Of a stretch of 64,000 nucleotides of DNA, positions 9,397-18,326 are shown one piece after another. The translations under genes were made by a program, and so were the position numbers. Below the pieces are notes generated by a model, which searched no databases, was not told the origin of the DNA, and saw nothing but the letters and a program-made list of their open reading frames with translations. The stretch is from Acidobacteriota bacterium (GTDB lineage Bacteria; Acidobacteriota; Terriglobia; Acidiferrales; UBA7541). The DNA is taken from contig JAKBLM010000002.1 in NCBI GenBank assembly GCA_021832085.1, forward strand, positions 62,001-126,000, read 5' to 3'. Numbering within the stretch: the stretch's first letter is position 1; each line of letters starts with the position of its first letter.

Positions 9397-9852
9397 CTAC
9401 CGTTTTCCCTCATCGCCCAACGCCTCGATGTCGGCTCGGTCCTGCGCGCGCCCGGTCAGCTTCTTGCTGCGAATCAAGTCTTCCCGGCCGAGGAAGTTCA
9501 CGCGCGTTTCACCTACCAAGGTCTCGATTCGGTTGGCCCAGGCCTGATCGAATGTCACTCCGGTAAGTGAGGTGAGAATATCGATGCGAAACGGGACAAC
9601 GCCCAACTGGATGACGCGGTAGGAATCGACGAAATCTGCAGCCTTCAGGCCGAGCGTGCCCAAGCCGAACTCCGTCAGCGCCAATTCCAACCGCCGTGCA
9701 TTTTCCGGCGAGTTGCGGACAAGCACATCGAGGTCCCCTGTATAGCGCGGGATTCCGTGATGCGCCAGCGCCACCGCCCCCACGATCACATACTCAACCC
9801 CGTTGGAGTTGAGCGATTCGATAAACGCGCGCCAATCTGCCGGAAGCGGCAT
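9397..9852 (-). CDS. Nucleotidyltransferase-fold protein (MNT-like)
   Basis: 151 residues from the preferred ATG at 9852. The minimal nucleotidyltransferase signature is visible: GVEYVIVGAVALAHHG followed by the metal-binding GDLDVLV. The protein resembles small orphan nucleotidyltransferases found next to short helical partners. The first 59 bases overlap the upstream small gene. A longer reading frame to 9975 lies wholly inside that gene and has a basic low-complexity N-terminus, so it is not preferred. A toxin-antitoxin-like relation is inference only. Confidence 0.75.
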   Translation of the reverse strand: MPLPADWRAFIESLNSNGVEYVIVGAVALAHHGIPRYTGDLDVLVRNSPENARRLELALTEFGLGTLGLKAADFVDSYRVIQLGVVPFRIDILTSLTGVTFDQAWANRIETLVGETRVNFLGREDLIRSKKLTGRAQDRADIEALGDEGKR

Positions 9853-9997
9853 CGCTCTCCTCGATTGCCATCTCGCGAAGCTGGAATAGGATTTCCAAGC
9901 GCTCCTGGGGCGAAAGGCTCCGATAGTACTCCCGTGTGGACGCCTCGGCTTCCTCGAAAGTGAGAAACTTGGCAACCACGGGCTTCATGCCTGTCAT
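9794..9997 (-). CDS. Small helical protein paired with nucleotidyltransferase
   Basis: 67-residue acidic helical protein containing EYYRSLSPQERLEILFQLR and ending RLARVYRIAQLQRG. Short proteins with a 'SxxERL...LRxM...RVxR' pattern commonly precede orphan nucleotidyltransferase genes. It overlaps the nucleotidyltransferase gene by 59 bp and lies 32 bp after the PHP gene on the same strand. ATG at 9997; the internal ATG at 9988 is an alternative. Probable partner or antitoxin-like protein, not proven. Confidence 0.65.
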   Translation of the reverse strand: MTGMKPVVAKFLTFEEAEASTREYYRSLSPQERLEILFQLREMAIEESDAASGRLARVYRIAQLQRG

Positions 9998-10029
9998 TCT
10001 AATCCACCAGGTCCCAAACCACTCTTCCC

Positions 10030-10809
10030 TTAGAAAATCCAGAACCGCTTCCGCCGCCGCTCCGGCTCGTTCTCCGCCGGCCCACTCCGCTCGGGCGCCC
10101 ACGGCAGCGGCCGGCCCTCGATCGCGGCCAGCGGATTTTCGATGCACAGCGCCCGCGCCACCTCTTCCCCGCGCAGTTCCACCACGCGCGCGTAAGCCTC
10201 GGCCAGCGAAGGCGGTCGGCTGGTGACGTTGTGCGCGTCGCTGGCCAGGATGTGGATGCGGTCGGTGGCGAGCCATTGCTCGGCAATCTGTTGCGCATTC
10301 GGCCCAAATCGCCCGAGCAGTGCGCCGGCCGTCACCTGCATCACGCTGCCGTGGCTCACCCATGTATCGAGCCAGTCCGTGTCCCGCCGCAAAATTCGGT
10401 TGCGTTCGGGATGGGTGATGATCGGCGTGATGCCCGCCAGCTGCAACTCATGAAACGTCTGGTCCATCGTCGGCGGAATCGCGAAATCGGCGAACTCGAC
10501 GAGCAGGTAACCCTTGCCGTCGATCGTGTAGCGTTCCGGGTGCTGCTGGATGTCCTGCAGGTTCTCGAAGCTCAGGTGAAAATCGCATCCCCGGAAGATC
10601 TTCACCCGATCGCCCACGCGCGACCGCATCTCTTCCAGCCGCTGGGCCACCAGTTCCGGATCGAACGCGTAGCGTGGGCTCGCATGCGGCGTCGCCACGA
10701 TATGCGTCGTCCCGCCCTCGACGGCCACATCGACCATCTCCAATGCCAATTCGAGCGTGTCCGGGCCGTCATCGAGCCCAGGGAGCAAGTGAAAGTGGAT
10801 GTCAATCAT
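10030..10809 (-). CDS. PHP-domain phosphatase, CpsB/YwqE family
   Basis: 259-residue metal-dependent phosphatase of the CpsB/CapC/YwqE type, which dephosphorylates bacterial tyrosine kinases controlling polysaccharide export. Metal-binding motifs are present: MIDIHFHLLPGLDDG at the N-terminus, ATPHASPRY, ITHPERNR and ILASDAHN. No tyrosine kinase or capsule gene lies in the window, so the partner is not visible. The family can also act on other phospho-substrates. A Pro/Arg-rich tail follows the domain. Confidence 0.87.
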   Translation of the reverse strand: MIDIHFHLLPGLDDGPDTLELALEMVDVAVEGGTTHIVATPHASPRYAFDPELVAQRLEEMRSRVGDRVKIFRGCDFHLSFENLQDIQQHPERYTIDGKGYLLVEFADFAIPPTMDQTFHELQLAGITPIITHPERNRILRRDTDWLDTWVSHGSVMQVTAGALLGRFGPNAQQIAEQWLATDRIHILASDAHNVTSRPPSLAEAYARVVELRGEEVARALCIENPLAAIEGRPLPWAPERSGPAENEPERRRKRFWIF

Positions 10810-11260
10810 GGCTGGCCGCAGAATAGCGCACTGCCGCGCGCATCCCCAAACTCGGCCGGCCGCCTGTTTCCATGAGGTGCGGCCACAGACTCACAGCCCA
10901 CTCAAGGCGGTGCCACCCAAGGCAACCGGCGAGTCCGCCAGACTAGTACTGCGGACCACCGGACACCACGTAGACCATCTGGTTTCCACCGCGCCAATTT
11001 TGCGTTATGCTGACGCGCCAGAGTGCTCACCCCAATCCGCCTTCCCGAGCTCCCGCTCTCCGGCTCCGTGCAGGCAAAAATCAGCAAAAATGTGACGGGT
11101 CAAAAAATGGAAGTCATTGAATGCGCGGCGCTTGGAAGAATTTTCGTTTGACATCGTGTGACCTCGCGCCGGTTGCGCACGAGCGCCGGAAATCCCTCCG
11201 GCTGGCCTTCGGGGACATTCCTCCTTGGGCGTATCGTCCGCCGGTGATAGCATCTCCGCC
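10810..11260. other. Intergenic region, no gene recognised
   Basis: About 450 bp between the divergent PHP and MBL genes. Short frames here have no domain-like content. A TTGACA-like hexamer at about 11148-11153 lacks a convincing -10 partner. Confidence 0.5.
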
Positions 11261-12208
11261 ATGCTTGGCAAGAGGCTTTTCCCGCTCTCACTGTTCGTTC
11301 TCTTCCCCGCCCTGCTCGCGGCTGCCCAAAAGCCGCAGAAGCCGCTCTTCACCCTCCACAAGGTGGGCAAGGGTGTCTGGGCGGCCATCTCGCCCGATCG
11401 CAGCAAGGCGGGAGCGAACACCGGCTTCGTCATCGGCCAAAACGGCGTCGCGGTGATCGATTCCTTCGAGAACGTCGACGCCGCCAGGGAACTGCTCGCC
11501 GATATTCGCAAAAAAACCAGCCTGCCGATCCTCTTCCTCATCAATACGCATTACCACATCGATCACATGACCGGTAACGGCGTTTTCGCCGCCGTCGGCG
11601 CCACGATCGTGGCCAATCGCAACGTCCGCGCCTGGGCCCGCACGGAAAACCTGAAATTCTTCGGTCCCCATCCTTCGGCGAAAGACCGCGCCTGGGTTCA
11701 ATCGCTCGTGCTTCCCACCGTCACCTATAACAACGGTATCGACCTCTATCTCGGTCGGCGCGAGCTGATCGTCCACCACATGCCCGGCCACACCGGCTCG
11801 GATTCGATCATCGTCGTTCCCGACGCCGGCGTCGTCTTCACCGGCGACCTCTTCTGGGGTCATCATCTGCCGAACCTGATCGACGCCTCCACCGAGCCCT
11901 GGATCCGGACGCTCGACACCCTGATCGCGAAATATCCCACTGCGACCTTCGTGCCCGGCCACGGTTCCATCGGTCGTCTACAAGATGTCGAGGCCTTTCG
12001 CGGCTACCTGATCTTTCTTCGTGAAAGCGTGGCCCTTGGCCTGAAGCAGGGAAAATCAGGTGACGCGCTGGTCGCCGCCCTTCGTCCCTCCTTCGTAAAG
12101 CATTACGGATCTTGGGGCTTTTTCGACTACTTCCTGAAGCCGGATATCCTCTATACCGCCGCCGAACTTCAAGGCACCAAGCGTCTGCCCGGCGGGCGAA
12201 CGAACTAG
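11261..12208 (+). CDS. Secreted MBL-fold metallo-hydrolase
   Basis: Metallo-beta-lactamase-fold hydrolase of about 315 residues. The ATG at 11261 is chosen because it gives a clean signal peptide (LFPLSLFVLFPALLAAAQ); a longer frame to 11225 would put 12 extra residues in front. Metal ligands are H97, H99, D101 and H102 in INTHYHIDHMTGN, then HMPGHTGSD, FTGDLFWGHH and FVPGHG. The layout resembles periplasmic B3-like or quinoprotein-associated hydrolases, but the substrate is unknown. It converges with the antiporter gene, 13 bp apart. Confidence 0.87.
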   Translation: MLGKRLFPLSLFVLFPALLAAAQKPQKPLFTLHKVGKGVWAAISPDRSKAGANTGFVIGQNGVAVIDSFENVDAARELLADIRKKTSLPILFLINTHYHIDHMTGNGVFAAVGATIVANRNVRAWARTENLKFFGPHPSAKDRAWVQSLVLPTVTYNNGIDLYLGRRELIVHHMPGHTGSDSIIVVPDAGVVFTGDLFWGHHLPNLIDASTEPWIRTLDTLIAKYPTATFVPGHGSIGRLQDVEAFRGYLIFLRESVALGLKQGKSGDALVAALRPSFVKHYGSWGFFDYFLKPDILYTAAELQGTKRLPGGRTN

Positions 12209-12221
12209 TCGCCGCATTCCT

Positions 12222-13475
12222 TTATTCGCCGGCACTGGCGGTGCTTTGCGCGCGACGGTTTAAGGCAGCTTCCGGCAAGCGGTCGAACGCTCGCTTCAGC
12301 AGAAATGGTGTTACGAACGTCGTCACGACGGCCATCAACACCAGAATGGTGAAGAGTTGGTTCCCAATGAATCCCTTTGACAACGCGATGTTCGCGATGA
12401 CGAGTTCCATGATCCCTCTTCCGTTGAGCCCAATCCCGAGCGCCCAACTCTCATCGCCCGTCATCCCGGCCAGCCGACCGCCCAGATAGCCGCCCACGAT
12501 TTTCCCGGCGAACGCGATCAACAGAACGACGGCCACCAATTGCCAGTCCCGCAGGGCTGGCCCATTGAACTCCAAGCCGATCGCAGCAAAAAAAATCGGA
12601 CCCAGGAAGCCCATCGCGACGTTGGACGCGGTTTTCCGCACCTCTTCGAAGTTGGCTGGCCCCAAAACCGTATAGGTCAACAGCATCGAACCGAAAAACG
12701 CGCCGACGATGAAGTCCAGTCCCAGGAACTCTGAGAAGCTGGCGAAGGCGATGACGAAAAGGAAGACGATCGCGAACATCGATTCCTTCCCCTTCAGCTT
12801 GGCCACTAGCCGGTCGAAGGGATGAGGTGAGCGTAGAAGTAGAAAATGCTTCCGCGTGTAACGCCGGATCAGGCGTGAGGCCACCAGAATCGCAGCCATG
12901 AAGATGATCGCTTTCACCAGCGCCAGGCCGAGCGACTCGAACAAGCTCCTGGCCGACCCTGTTCCTCCCTTCACGTTCAAGATGATGCCCAAAGCCAGCA
13001 GCGAGGCAACGTCGTTCGAGACCGCCGCGGAGATGATCTTCTGCCCGATCTCCGTCTGCAGTTTGCCCATGTCCATCAGAATCCGCGCGCTCACCGGCAG
13101 CGCGGTGATCGCGATGCACAGACCCACGAAGATCGTCCGCGTCCGATCGAGCCCGAAGAGGAACCCGGCCCCGACCCCCAGAAGCAGCGGGACCACGAAG
13201 CCGGCCGCGCTGACCCACGAGCCGCGGCCACGAACCGACTTCCACAGCGCGTCCAGGTCCATCTCCATGCCGGTCAAGAAGACCAGCAGGAGCACGCCCA
13301 GGTCCGCAATCGCCCGGATCTCCGGCGTGTAGTGCACCAAATTCAGAACCGAGGGACCAACCAGCACCCCCGCCGCGATTTCCCCCAGCATCCCTGACTG
13401 TCCATACCGCTCAGCGATCTCTCCGAGAGTTCGGGAGAGAATCAGCAACACAAGAAGCGTCTCGATCAGCGACAT
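12222..13475 (-). CDS. Cation:proton antiporter (CPA2/KefB-type membrane domain)
   Basis: 417-residue polytopic membrane protein with about 12-13 hydrophobic segments, of the Na+/H+ or K+/H+ exchanger family. Family signatures include GEIAAGVLVGPSVL, FLTGMEMD, ALPVSARILMDMG and GLNGRGIMELVIANIAL. It ends at the membrane domain, with no TrkA-N nucleotide-binding tail, so it resembles NapA/GerN-like exchangers more than full-length KefB. Cation specificity cannot be assigned. It is probably monocistronic. Confidence 0.9.
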   Translation of the reverse strand: MSLIETLLVLLILSRTLGEIAERYGQSGMLGEIAAGVLVGPSVLNLVHYTPEIRAIADLGVLLLVFLTGMEMDLDALWKSVRGRGSWVSAAGFVVPLLLGVGAGFLFGLDRTRTIFVGLCIAITALPVSARILMDMGKLQTEIGQKIISAAVSNDVASLLALGIILNVKGGTGSARSLFESLGLALVKAIIFMAAILVASRLIRRYTRKHFLLLRSPHPFDRLVAKLKGKESMFAIVFLFVIAFASFSEFLGLDFIVGAFFGSMLLTYTVLGPANFEEVRKTASNVAMGFLGPIFFAAIGLEFNGPALRDWQLVAVVLLIAFAGKIVGGYLGGRLAGMTGDESWALGIGLNGRGIMELVIANIALSKGFIGNQLFTILVLMAVVTTFVTPFLLKRAFDRLPEAALNRRAQSTASAGE

Positions 13476-13854
13476 GGCGATCCCACGGGGTTTTGCTCAA
13501 AAACCGCTTCAGAGATAGTGCCCGAAAAGGAGAAATGGTGCTAGCAGCAGGAAGGAACTTCTCATGCCGGTCGCGCGGCACGAAATATCGCGCCTGGCGC
13601 AAGTCGGCCCATCGTGTTAGTATCAAGATTTCAAAACAAAAAAGCCAACCTAGCCGCAGGGAAACAAACTAGAAACGACCTTCTGTGCCATTTAATTAGC
13701 CGAAAGCAGCGCCACAAATTGCGGCGGCTTCACGGCAAGGCGCTCTGAGGCTTGAGTTCGGTACCAGACATTCTGAGTGAGGAGGCAAACGCCGGATGGT
13801 CGTCCCAGCGCGCACCTGACTTGTGCCGCGGAGGCCACGGCGCGCAGAAAGCTG
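13476..13854. other. Intergenic region between antiporter and TauE genes
   Basis: About 380 bp of divergent upstream region. No RNA or repeat was recognised. An in-frame GTG at 13777 could extend the TauE gene by 26 hydrophilic residues, which is judged less likely. Confidence 0.45.
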
Positions 13855-14682
13855 ATGGTTTCCGTGCCGGGCCTGTTCCTCGTTGCAATAGTGGCTGGCT
13901 TCGTGGGCGCCATGAGTGGCATGGGAGGCGGAGTTGTCCTGATCCCCGCCCTCACCTTGCTGGGTGTCGACATCAAGCACGCCATCGCCGTCAGCATTCT
14001 TTCCATCATCGCGACCTCGAGCGGTTCGGCTTCGGCCTATGTGCGCGATCACATCACCAATCTCAAGGTCGGAATGTTCCTGGAGATGTTCACCATCGTC
14101 GGGGCGCTGGTAGGAGCGCGGATCACGCTGGCTTCGTCGCCACGGCCCCTTTTCATCGCTTTCGGAGCGGTCTTGCTGGGTTCCTGGGTCGCCCTGCTCG
14201 CGGTAGGCCATCAAACCTGGCATGTGGCCAAGCAAGACGCTGTATCCCGCTGGCTGGAACTCGAAGGCAGCTATCCGGACAAGGCTCTCGGCGAGGAGAT
14301 CTACTACAAAGGCCGCCGCGCCTATTTCGGGGCGCCGGCGATGTTCGGGGCCGGCATGATCGCTGGCCTGCTGGGCATTGGTGCGGGGGCGGTGAAAGTC
14401 CTGATTCACGATCTCATCATGGGGCTTCCGCCCAAGGTTTCCACCACCACCAGCAATCTGATTATCGGCGTGACGGCGTTGGCGGGAACCAGCGTATATC
14501 TGGCCGCTGGTTTGATCGACCCGGGCATGGCCGCGCCGGTGATTTTGGGCGTCGTCTTGGGCGCTTTCCTCGGCACCCGGCTGCTGGTTCGGCTCACGAA
14601 CCAGGCGGTCCGCCGGTTCTTCCTGGTCGTGTTGATCATTTTGGCCGTCGAAATGATTGTGAGGGGCATACGAGGCGCATAG
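13855..14682 (+). CDS. TauE/SafE-family anion exporter (pair A)
   Basis: 275-residue membrane protein with about eight TM helices and the TauE/SafE signature MSGMGGGVVLIPALTLLGVDIKHA plus a second repeat ILGAGAVKVL-like segment. Family members export sulfite, sulfonates or other organic anions. The ATG at 13855 starts directly at the first helix. It is followed by a DUF1634 gene on the same strand, a frequent pairing. A mirror-image pair lies just downstream on the opposite strand. Confidence 0.87.
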   Translation: MVSVPGLFLVAIVAGFVGAMSGMGGGVVLIPALTLLGVDIKHAIAVSILSIIATSSGSASAYVRDHITNLKVGMFLEMFTIVGALVGARITLASSPRPLFIAFGAVLLGSWVALLAVGHQTWHVAKQDAVSRWLELEGSYPDKALGEEIYYKGRRAYFGAPAMFGAGMIAGLLGIGAGAVKVLIHDLIMGLPPKVSTTTSNLIIGVTALAGTSVYLAAGLIDPGMAAPVILGVVLGAFLGTRLLVRLTNQAVRRFFLVVLIILAVEMIVRGIRGA

Positions 14683-14744
14683 CCAGGGACGCAACCGAAA
14701 TTCCGATTGAGAGCGAAAAAGGCGAAACGTCAACCCAGTTGGAT

Positions 14745-15095
14745 ATGGACGCCCTGGTGGGTTACGTCTTGCTGAGTGGGGTTCTGCTCAGCATGGCGCT
14801 GGTGGCGGCTGGCTTGATCTGGGAATGGGCTGATACGGGAAGTCTGGCGCTCCATTATCGGCTGGGCGGAATGAATCTCTTCGAACTCGTTGTCGCAGAG
14901 ATTCGGTTGGCTGGGCATGACGCAATCCGCCCTCGCCTGCTGGTCAACTTCGGCATCGTCGTGTTGATGCTGACGCCTTTTGTGCGCGTCTTGGCTTCCG
15001 TGGCCTACTTCGCGGCATTCCTGAAGAACTGGAAATATACCCTGTTCACGGCGTTCGTTCTCGCCGTTCTCACGTACAGCCTCTTTCTCCGCTAG
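14745..15095 (+). CDS. DUF1634 membrane protein (pair A)
   Basis: 116-residue protein with three TM helices (about 5-24, 62-82 and 92-112), matching DUF1634 (MDALVGYVLLSGVLLSMALVAAGLIW; FGIVVLMLTPFVRVLASV). This family is commonly encoded next to TauE-type exporters and may be an accessory subunit. The gene starts 62 bp after the TauE stop. The ATG has no obvious strong ribosome-binding site, and a slightly earlier non-ATG start is possible. Its stop lies 25 bp from the stop of the opposing DUF1634 gene. Confidence 0.8.
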   Translation: MDALVGYVLLSGVLLSMALVAAGLIWEWADTGSLALHYRLGGMNLFELVVAEIRLAGHDAIRPRLLVNFGIVVLMLTPFVRVLASVAYFAAFLKNWKYTLFTAFVLAVLTYSLFLR

Positions 15096-15120
15096 CGGAG
15101 CTTCGCAATTCCGGCCAGGC

Positions 15121-15519
15121 TTATTTCAAGCCGAGCTGGGAGAAGACGACCGTCAGAACCATGACAAAAAATACCACGCCGGTCACGACCACGTATTTGT
15201 AATCGTGATCGATATAGAAAACGTACATGGAGACCAACACGCGCGATACCGGCGTCAGGATCAGCAGGATCGTCGCCAGCATCATGAGCGTTGTCGGATT
15301 CCCGGTGAGCAGGCCGTGCCAAAACACGTCCCAGTGGTATTGGTGCCGAATCCAGATGGCGGAGAGCGGAACGTAAGAGGGGTGCAGCAATGCCGCAATT
15401 ACCCCGACGGCGAACAAGAGCGAACTTAACACCATGCCGACCAGTAGCACTCGGTAAACGTCAGCGTAGACGTTTGCCGCCACATTTCCGGCCGGTTTCT
15501 CGTTTTGATCTTCAGGCAT
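15121..15519 (-). CDS. DUF1634 membrane protein (pair B)
   Basis: 132-residue homologue of the protein encoded at 14745-15095. A hydrophilic N-terminus is followed by three TM helices, with the diagnostic core LMMLATILLILTPVSRVLVSMYVF. It lies 140 bp downstream of a TauE gene on the same strand, mirroring pair A. Function presumably tied to anion export; unproven. Confidence 0.83.
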   Translation of the reverse strand: MPEDQNEKPAGNVAANVYADVYRVLLVGMVLSSLLFAVGVIAALLHPSYVPLSAIWIRHQYHWDVFWHGLLTGNPTTLMMLATILLILTPVSRVLVSMYVFYIDHDYKYVVVTGVVFFVMVLTVVFSQLGLK

Positions 15520-15659
15520 GAGTGCTTGTCTCTCTTTTCCTTACTTTCGCAACGCGGAGCTTACTCTTCGCCGCTTATATCCTCCCGGTACCGCGAGTGA
15601 CTTCTTGCCGCCACCGGCGTGCCGCATGCCTCTCCAGTTCCTTTGCCTCCCTGCCACCG

Positions 15660-16553
15660 TCATCCGAGTGTCGGCAGGTGGATGTGAAACCCCATCGCAA
15701 GTCCCTTCGCCAGCATCCCGTAGGAGAGGTAAACCATCAGCACCGCCAGCAGCCACTTCAGCCACACGCTGTGCAGTCGGTTCATGATCATCGTGCCGGC
15801 GGTGGCGCCAATCGTCGTCCCCAAGGCCACCGGCGCCACCACGTAGAAATGGATCAGCCCGGCCATGAAGAAAAGAATCGAACTGACCGAGGCCGTTACC
15901 CCGATCATCAGTTTGCTGGTCCCGATCGCCGCCTTCATCGGAACGTTCATGTGGGCGTTCATCGCCGAAACCTTCAGCACGCCCCCGCCCACGCCCAGCA
16001 TACCGGACGCGAGCCCTGCCAGATAACAGATCCCGCTCCCGAAAGGAGTGCCCGTGACGATGTAGCTCACCGTCCGCCCGGCGGCCTCGTCGTGATAATC
16101 ACCGGCCAGCCCGAGATAGGCGGAGAGGCGGTCCGGTCGGATATCAGCGTAATCGTCCGCGGCGATGCGCTTGTCATCCAGTTTGCGCTGCATGAAAGCG
16201 GTCACGCCCATGTAGAGGAGCAACAACGCGAAAATCAGCGTCATCAACCATTCGTTCAGATAGAGCGCGAGAATGCTGCCGGAAAGCGCCCCGATGGTTG
16301 TGGCGATCTCGAGAAACATTCCCAGCCGCAAATTCGTTATGCGCTGGTCCACGTACGACGAGCCGCCGGCATTGGACGTGGCAATCACGGATACGATGCT
16401 CGCCGCTATCGCGATTTTGATCGGCAGGTGAAACATCAGAACCATGACGGGCACGATGAAAATTCCGCCGCCAACTCCCAACAGGGCTCCAAAAAATCCC
16501 GCTAGGCACGCCGATCCCAGCAACCAGAGCACAAACGAAAGTGAATAAACCAT
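15660..16553 (-). CDS. TauE/SafE-family anion exporter (pair B)
   Basis: 297 residues with about eight TM helices and the family repeats FFGALLGVGGGIFIVPVMVLMFHLPIKIA near the N-terminus and GVGGGVLKVSAMNAHMNVPMKAAIG in the second half. It is more elaborate than the exporter of pair A, with a central soluble loop (about 125-165). Paired with the downstream DUF1634 gene. Together the two pairs form a convergent, mirror-image module, possibly from an ancient inverted duplication or two separate acquisitions. Confidence 0.88.
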   Translation of the reverse strand: MVYSLSFVLWLLGSACLAGFFGALLGVGGGIFIVPVMVLMFHLPIKIAIAASIVSVIATSNAGGSSYVDQRITNLRLGMFLEIATTIGALSGSILALYLNEWLMTLIFALLLLYMGVTAFMQRKLDDKRIAADDYADIRPDRLSAYLGLAGDYHDEAAGRTVSYIVTGTPFGSGICYLAGLASGMLGVGGGVLKVSAMNAHMNVPMKAAIGTSKLMIGVTASVSSILFFMAGLIHFYVVAPVALGTTIGATAGTMIMNRLHSVWLKWLLAVLMVYLSYGMLAKGLAMGFHIHLPTLG

Positions 16554-16844
16554 GATTGAATTTTTTACTCTACCACACTCGAAATTTCCTCGCCGCTCAC
16601 CCGCCCTCCTTGCGCTTCTCGGCGATCAGCGCTTTCCCGCATTCAGCCTTGCCTTTTTCGTGATCGGCCACCCGCTGTCACGAGCGTCCGTTGTTCAGAG
16701 CCGCCGGCAGGCACCCGGACAATTCGCCTCTCACTCTTACTGATGCAGTTCCGGACAACCTCGGGCCACGCCGCCGCAACAAGACCCGTGCTTCGCTTGC
16801 TCGGCAACGGGTTCTCTGCCGGCGTAAGGGACCCTTCCGGCTGA
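16554..16844. other. Intergenic between TauE pair B and the DksA-type gene
   Basis: No gene or repeat was recognised. The region ends at a good sigma70 promoter for the rightward gene. Confidence 0.45.
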
Positions 16845-16874
16845 TTGACAGGGGTGGACCCGTCTCTCTACAAT
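16845..16874 (+). promoter_or_regulatory. Sigma70 promoter of the DksA/TraR-type gene
   Basis: TTGACA at 16845-16850 and TACAAT at 16869-16874 with an 18-bp spacer, 48 bp upstream of the ATG. The -35 is perfect and the -10 differs from consensus at one base. Confidence 0.75.
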
Positions 16875-16921
16875 GGCGCATTTTAGGTGGACGCGTTCGG
16901 GGCAATAGGGGAACTCGCGTC

Positions 16922-17275
16922 ATGGACAAGAAGCGGCTCGACTATTACCGCAAGAAGCTGGAAGCCAAGCGCGACGAACTGCTCGAAACGATCGCGCGCA
17001 CCCAGCAAGAGGGCCGTTCGGCCGATGACGATCCCACCGTCGATGTGGCCGACAAGGCTGCCAACTCCTATACCAAGGAATTCCTCTTCGGACAGACCGA
17101 TACCGACCGCACGACCCTGCGGATGGTCGGCGAAGCCCTCGAGCGCATCCAGCAAGGCACCTTCGGCGAGTGCCTGATCTGCCGCGAAGAAATGCAGCAG
17201 AAGCGCCTGGATGCGGTGCCTTGGGCTCGTCATTGCCGCGCCTGTCAGGAAAGGCTCGAAAAAGGCCAGGACTGA
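16922..17275 (+). CDS. DksA/TraR-family zinc finger protein
   Basis: 117-residue protein with a long N-terminal helical hairpin (MDKKRLDYYRKKLEAKRDELLETI) and a C4 zinc finger (CLIC ... CRAC, about 88-111). Family members bind RNA polymerase in the secondary channel and mediate stringent-type control. The DPTVDVADKAANSYTKE segment is typical of the DksA-like group found in Acidobacteria and Deltaproteobacteria. The ATG at 16922 is favoured over the long upstream extension because the promoter at 16845-16874 lies inside that extension. Confidence 0.88.
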   Translation: MDKKRLDYYRKKLEAKRDELLETIARTQQEGRSADDDPTVDVADKAANSYTKEFLFGQTDTDRTTLRMVGEALERIQQGTFGECLICREEMQQKRLDAVPWARHCRACQERLEKGQD

Positions 17276-17357
17276 TCGCTGAAAGCCTCCGTTTCCTCCG
17301 CTTCGCCCGCCACTCCGACCTTTCCTCCGGACGGGCCGAGGCGTTAAGCTCCCTGCC

Positions 17358-18182
17358 ATGAAAAGTGAAAAGAGCGCGGCTGGCTGGCAGCCCCTGCGCG
17401 GCGCGATGGATGCCCTGGTTTCCGTCCTGTTTCCAGCCGCCTGCCGCGTCTGCCGCCAACCGCTGGCCACCACCAGCCGCGTTCCGGTGTGCCAGGCCTG
17501 CCTCGCCGCGCTCCGCCGAATCCAAGCCCCGCTTTGCCGCGCCTGCGGGCGCCCGCTACCTCCCGCAGCAGCCGCCTTCGCCGCTCCGGTCTGCCACGCC
17601 TGCCGCCACGGCCTCTACCACTTCGATCTCGCCCGCAGTTTCGCCATCTACGACAGCCCGATGGAACGCATCCTCCTGCTGCTGAAATACGATCCGCTCG
17701 TGCCACTGGCCGCTTGGTTCGCCGCGCGGATCGAAGAGGTGGTACATGCCGAGCCTGCCCTGGCCGAGGTCGACTGGATCGTTCCCGTTCCGCTCGACCG
17801 CCATCGCCTGCGCGAGCGCGGCTACAATCAGGCAGAACTCATCGCTCGCCCGCTCGCGCGCCGTCTCGGTCTTCCTTTGGCCACCGACCTGCTCCGCCGC
17901 CTCCGTTCCCGGCCGCCCAAATTGAAGCTGAGCCGCCGCGAGCGCTGGGAAACCGTGCGCGGCGCCTTCGAGGCTTTCGGCAGCGGGCGAGTTGACAGCT
18001 CGCGCATTCTCCTGCTAGATGATGTTCTGACTAGCGGGGCGACCCTCGACGCCTGTGCGCGCGCCCTTCGTACGGCTGGCGCCGCCGCTGTCCATGCGGT
18101 CACGGTCGCGCGGGTTCTGCCTCGTGCGGAGCTGGCCGCTTCTGGGGACAACCCTTGGAGCGGACCTAGCGTCACTCCTTAG
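17358..18182 (+). CDS. comF: ComF-family phosphoribosyltransferase
   Basis: 274-residue amidophosphoribosyltransferase-like protein. The N-terminal double zinc ribbon has CRVC / CQAC / CRAC / CHAC pairs (about 29-78), and the C-terminal PRTase domain has the PRPP loop ILLLDDVLTSGATLDAC (about 220-236). ComF takes part in natural transformation and DNA uptake downstream processing. Here it is not near other com genes. It follows the DksA-type gene by 82 bp on the same strand. The C-terminal tail after RVLPR is non-conserved. Confidence 0.88.
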   Translation: MKSEKSAAGWQPLRGAMDALVSVLFPAACRVCRQPLATTSRVPVCQACLAALRRIQAPLCRACGRPLPPAAAAFAAPVCHACRHGLYHFDLARSFAIYDSPMERILLLLKYDPLVPLAAWFAARIEEVVHAEPALAEVDWIVPVPLDRHRLRERGYNQAELIARPLARRLGLPLATDLLRRLRSRPPKLKLSRRERWETVRGAFEAFGSGRVDSSRILLLDDVLTSGATLDACARALRTAGAAAVHAVTVARVLPRAELAASGDNPWSGPSVTP

Positions 18183-18326
18183 GGAGGCTGCGCGGCCAGG
18201 GCAGTACGGTCAACGCATATGCCAGGCGAATTGCATCATCATCGAGGAAGCCTGCCCTCGCTTCGTCCGCTCGACCCTCCACCGTCCCCCCTCGCAGGCC
18301 ACCCCGAGCGGAAGCATCATCCGGTG

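Noticed and set aside
13752..14744. Long plus-strand frame upstream of the DUF1634 start
   Set aside because: It overlaps the TauE gene in another frame and is low-complexity; only its last 116 codons are real coding sequence.
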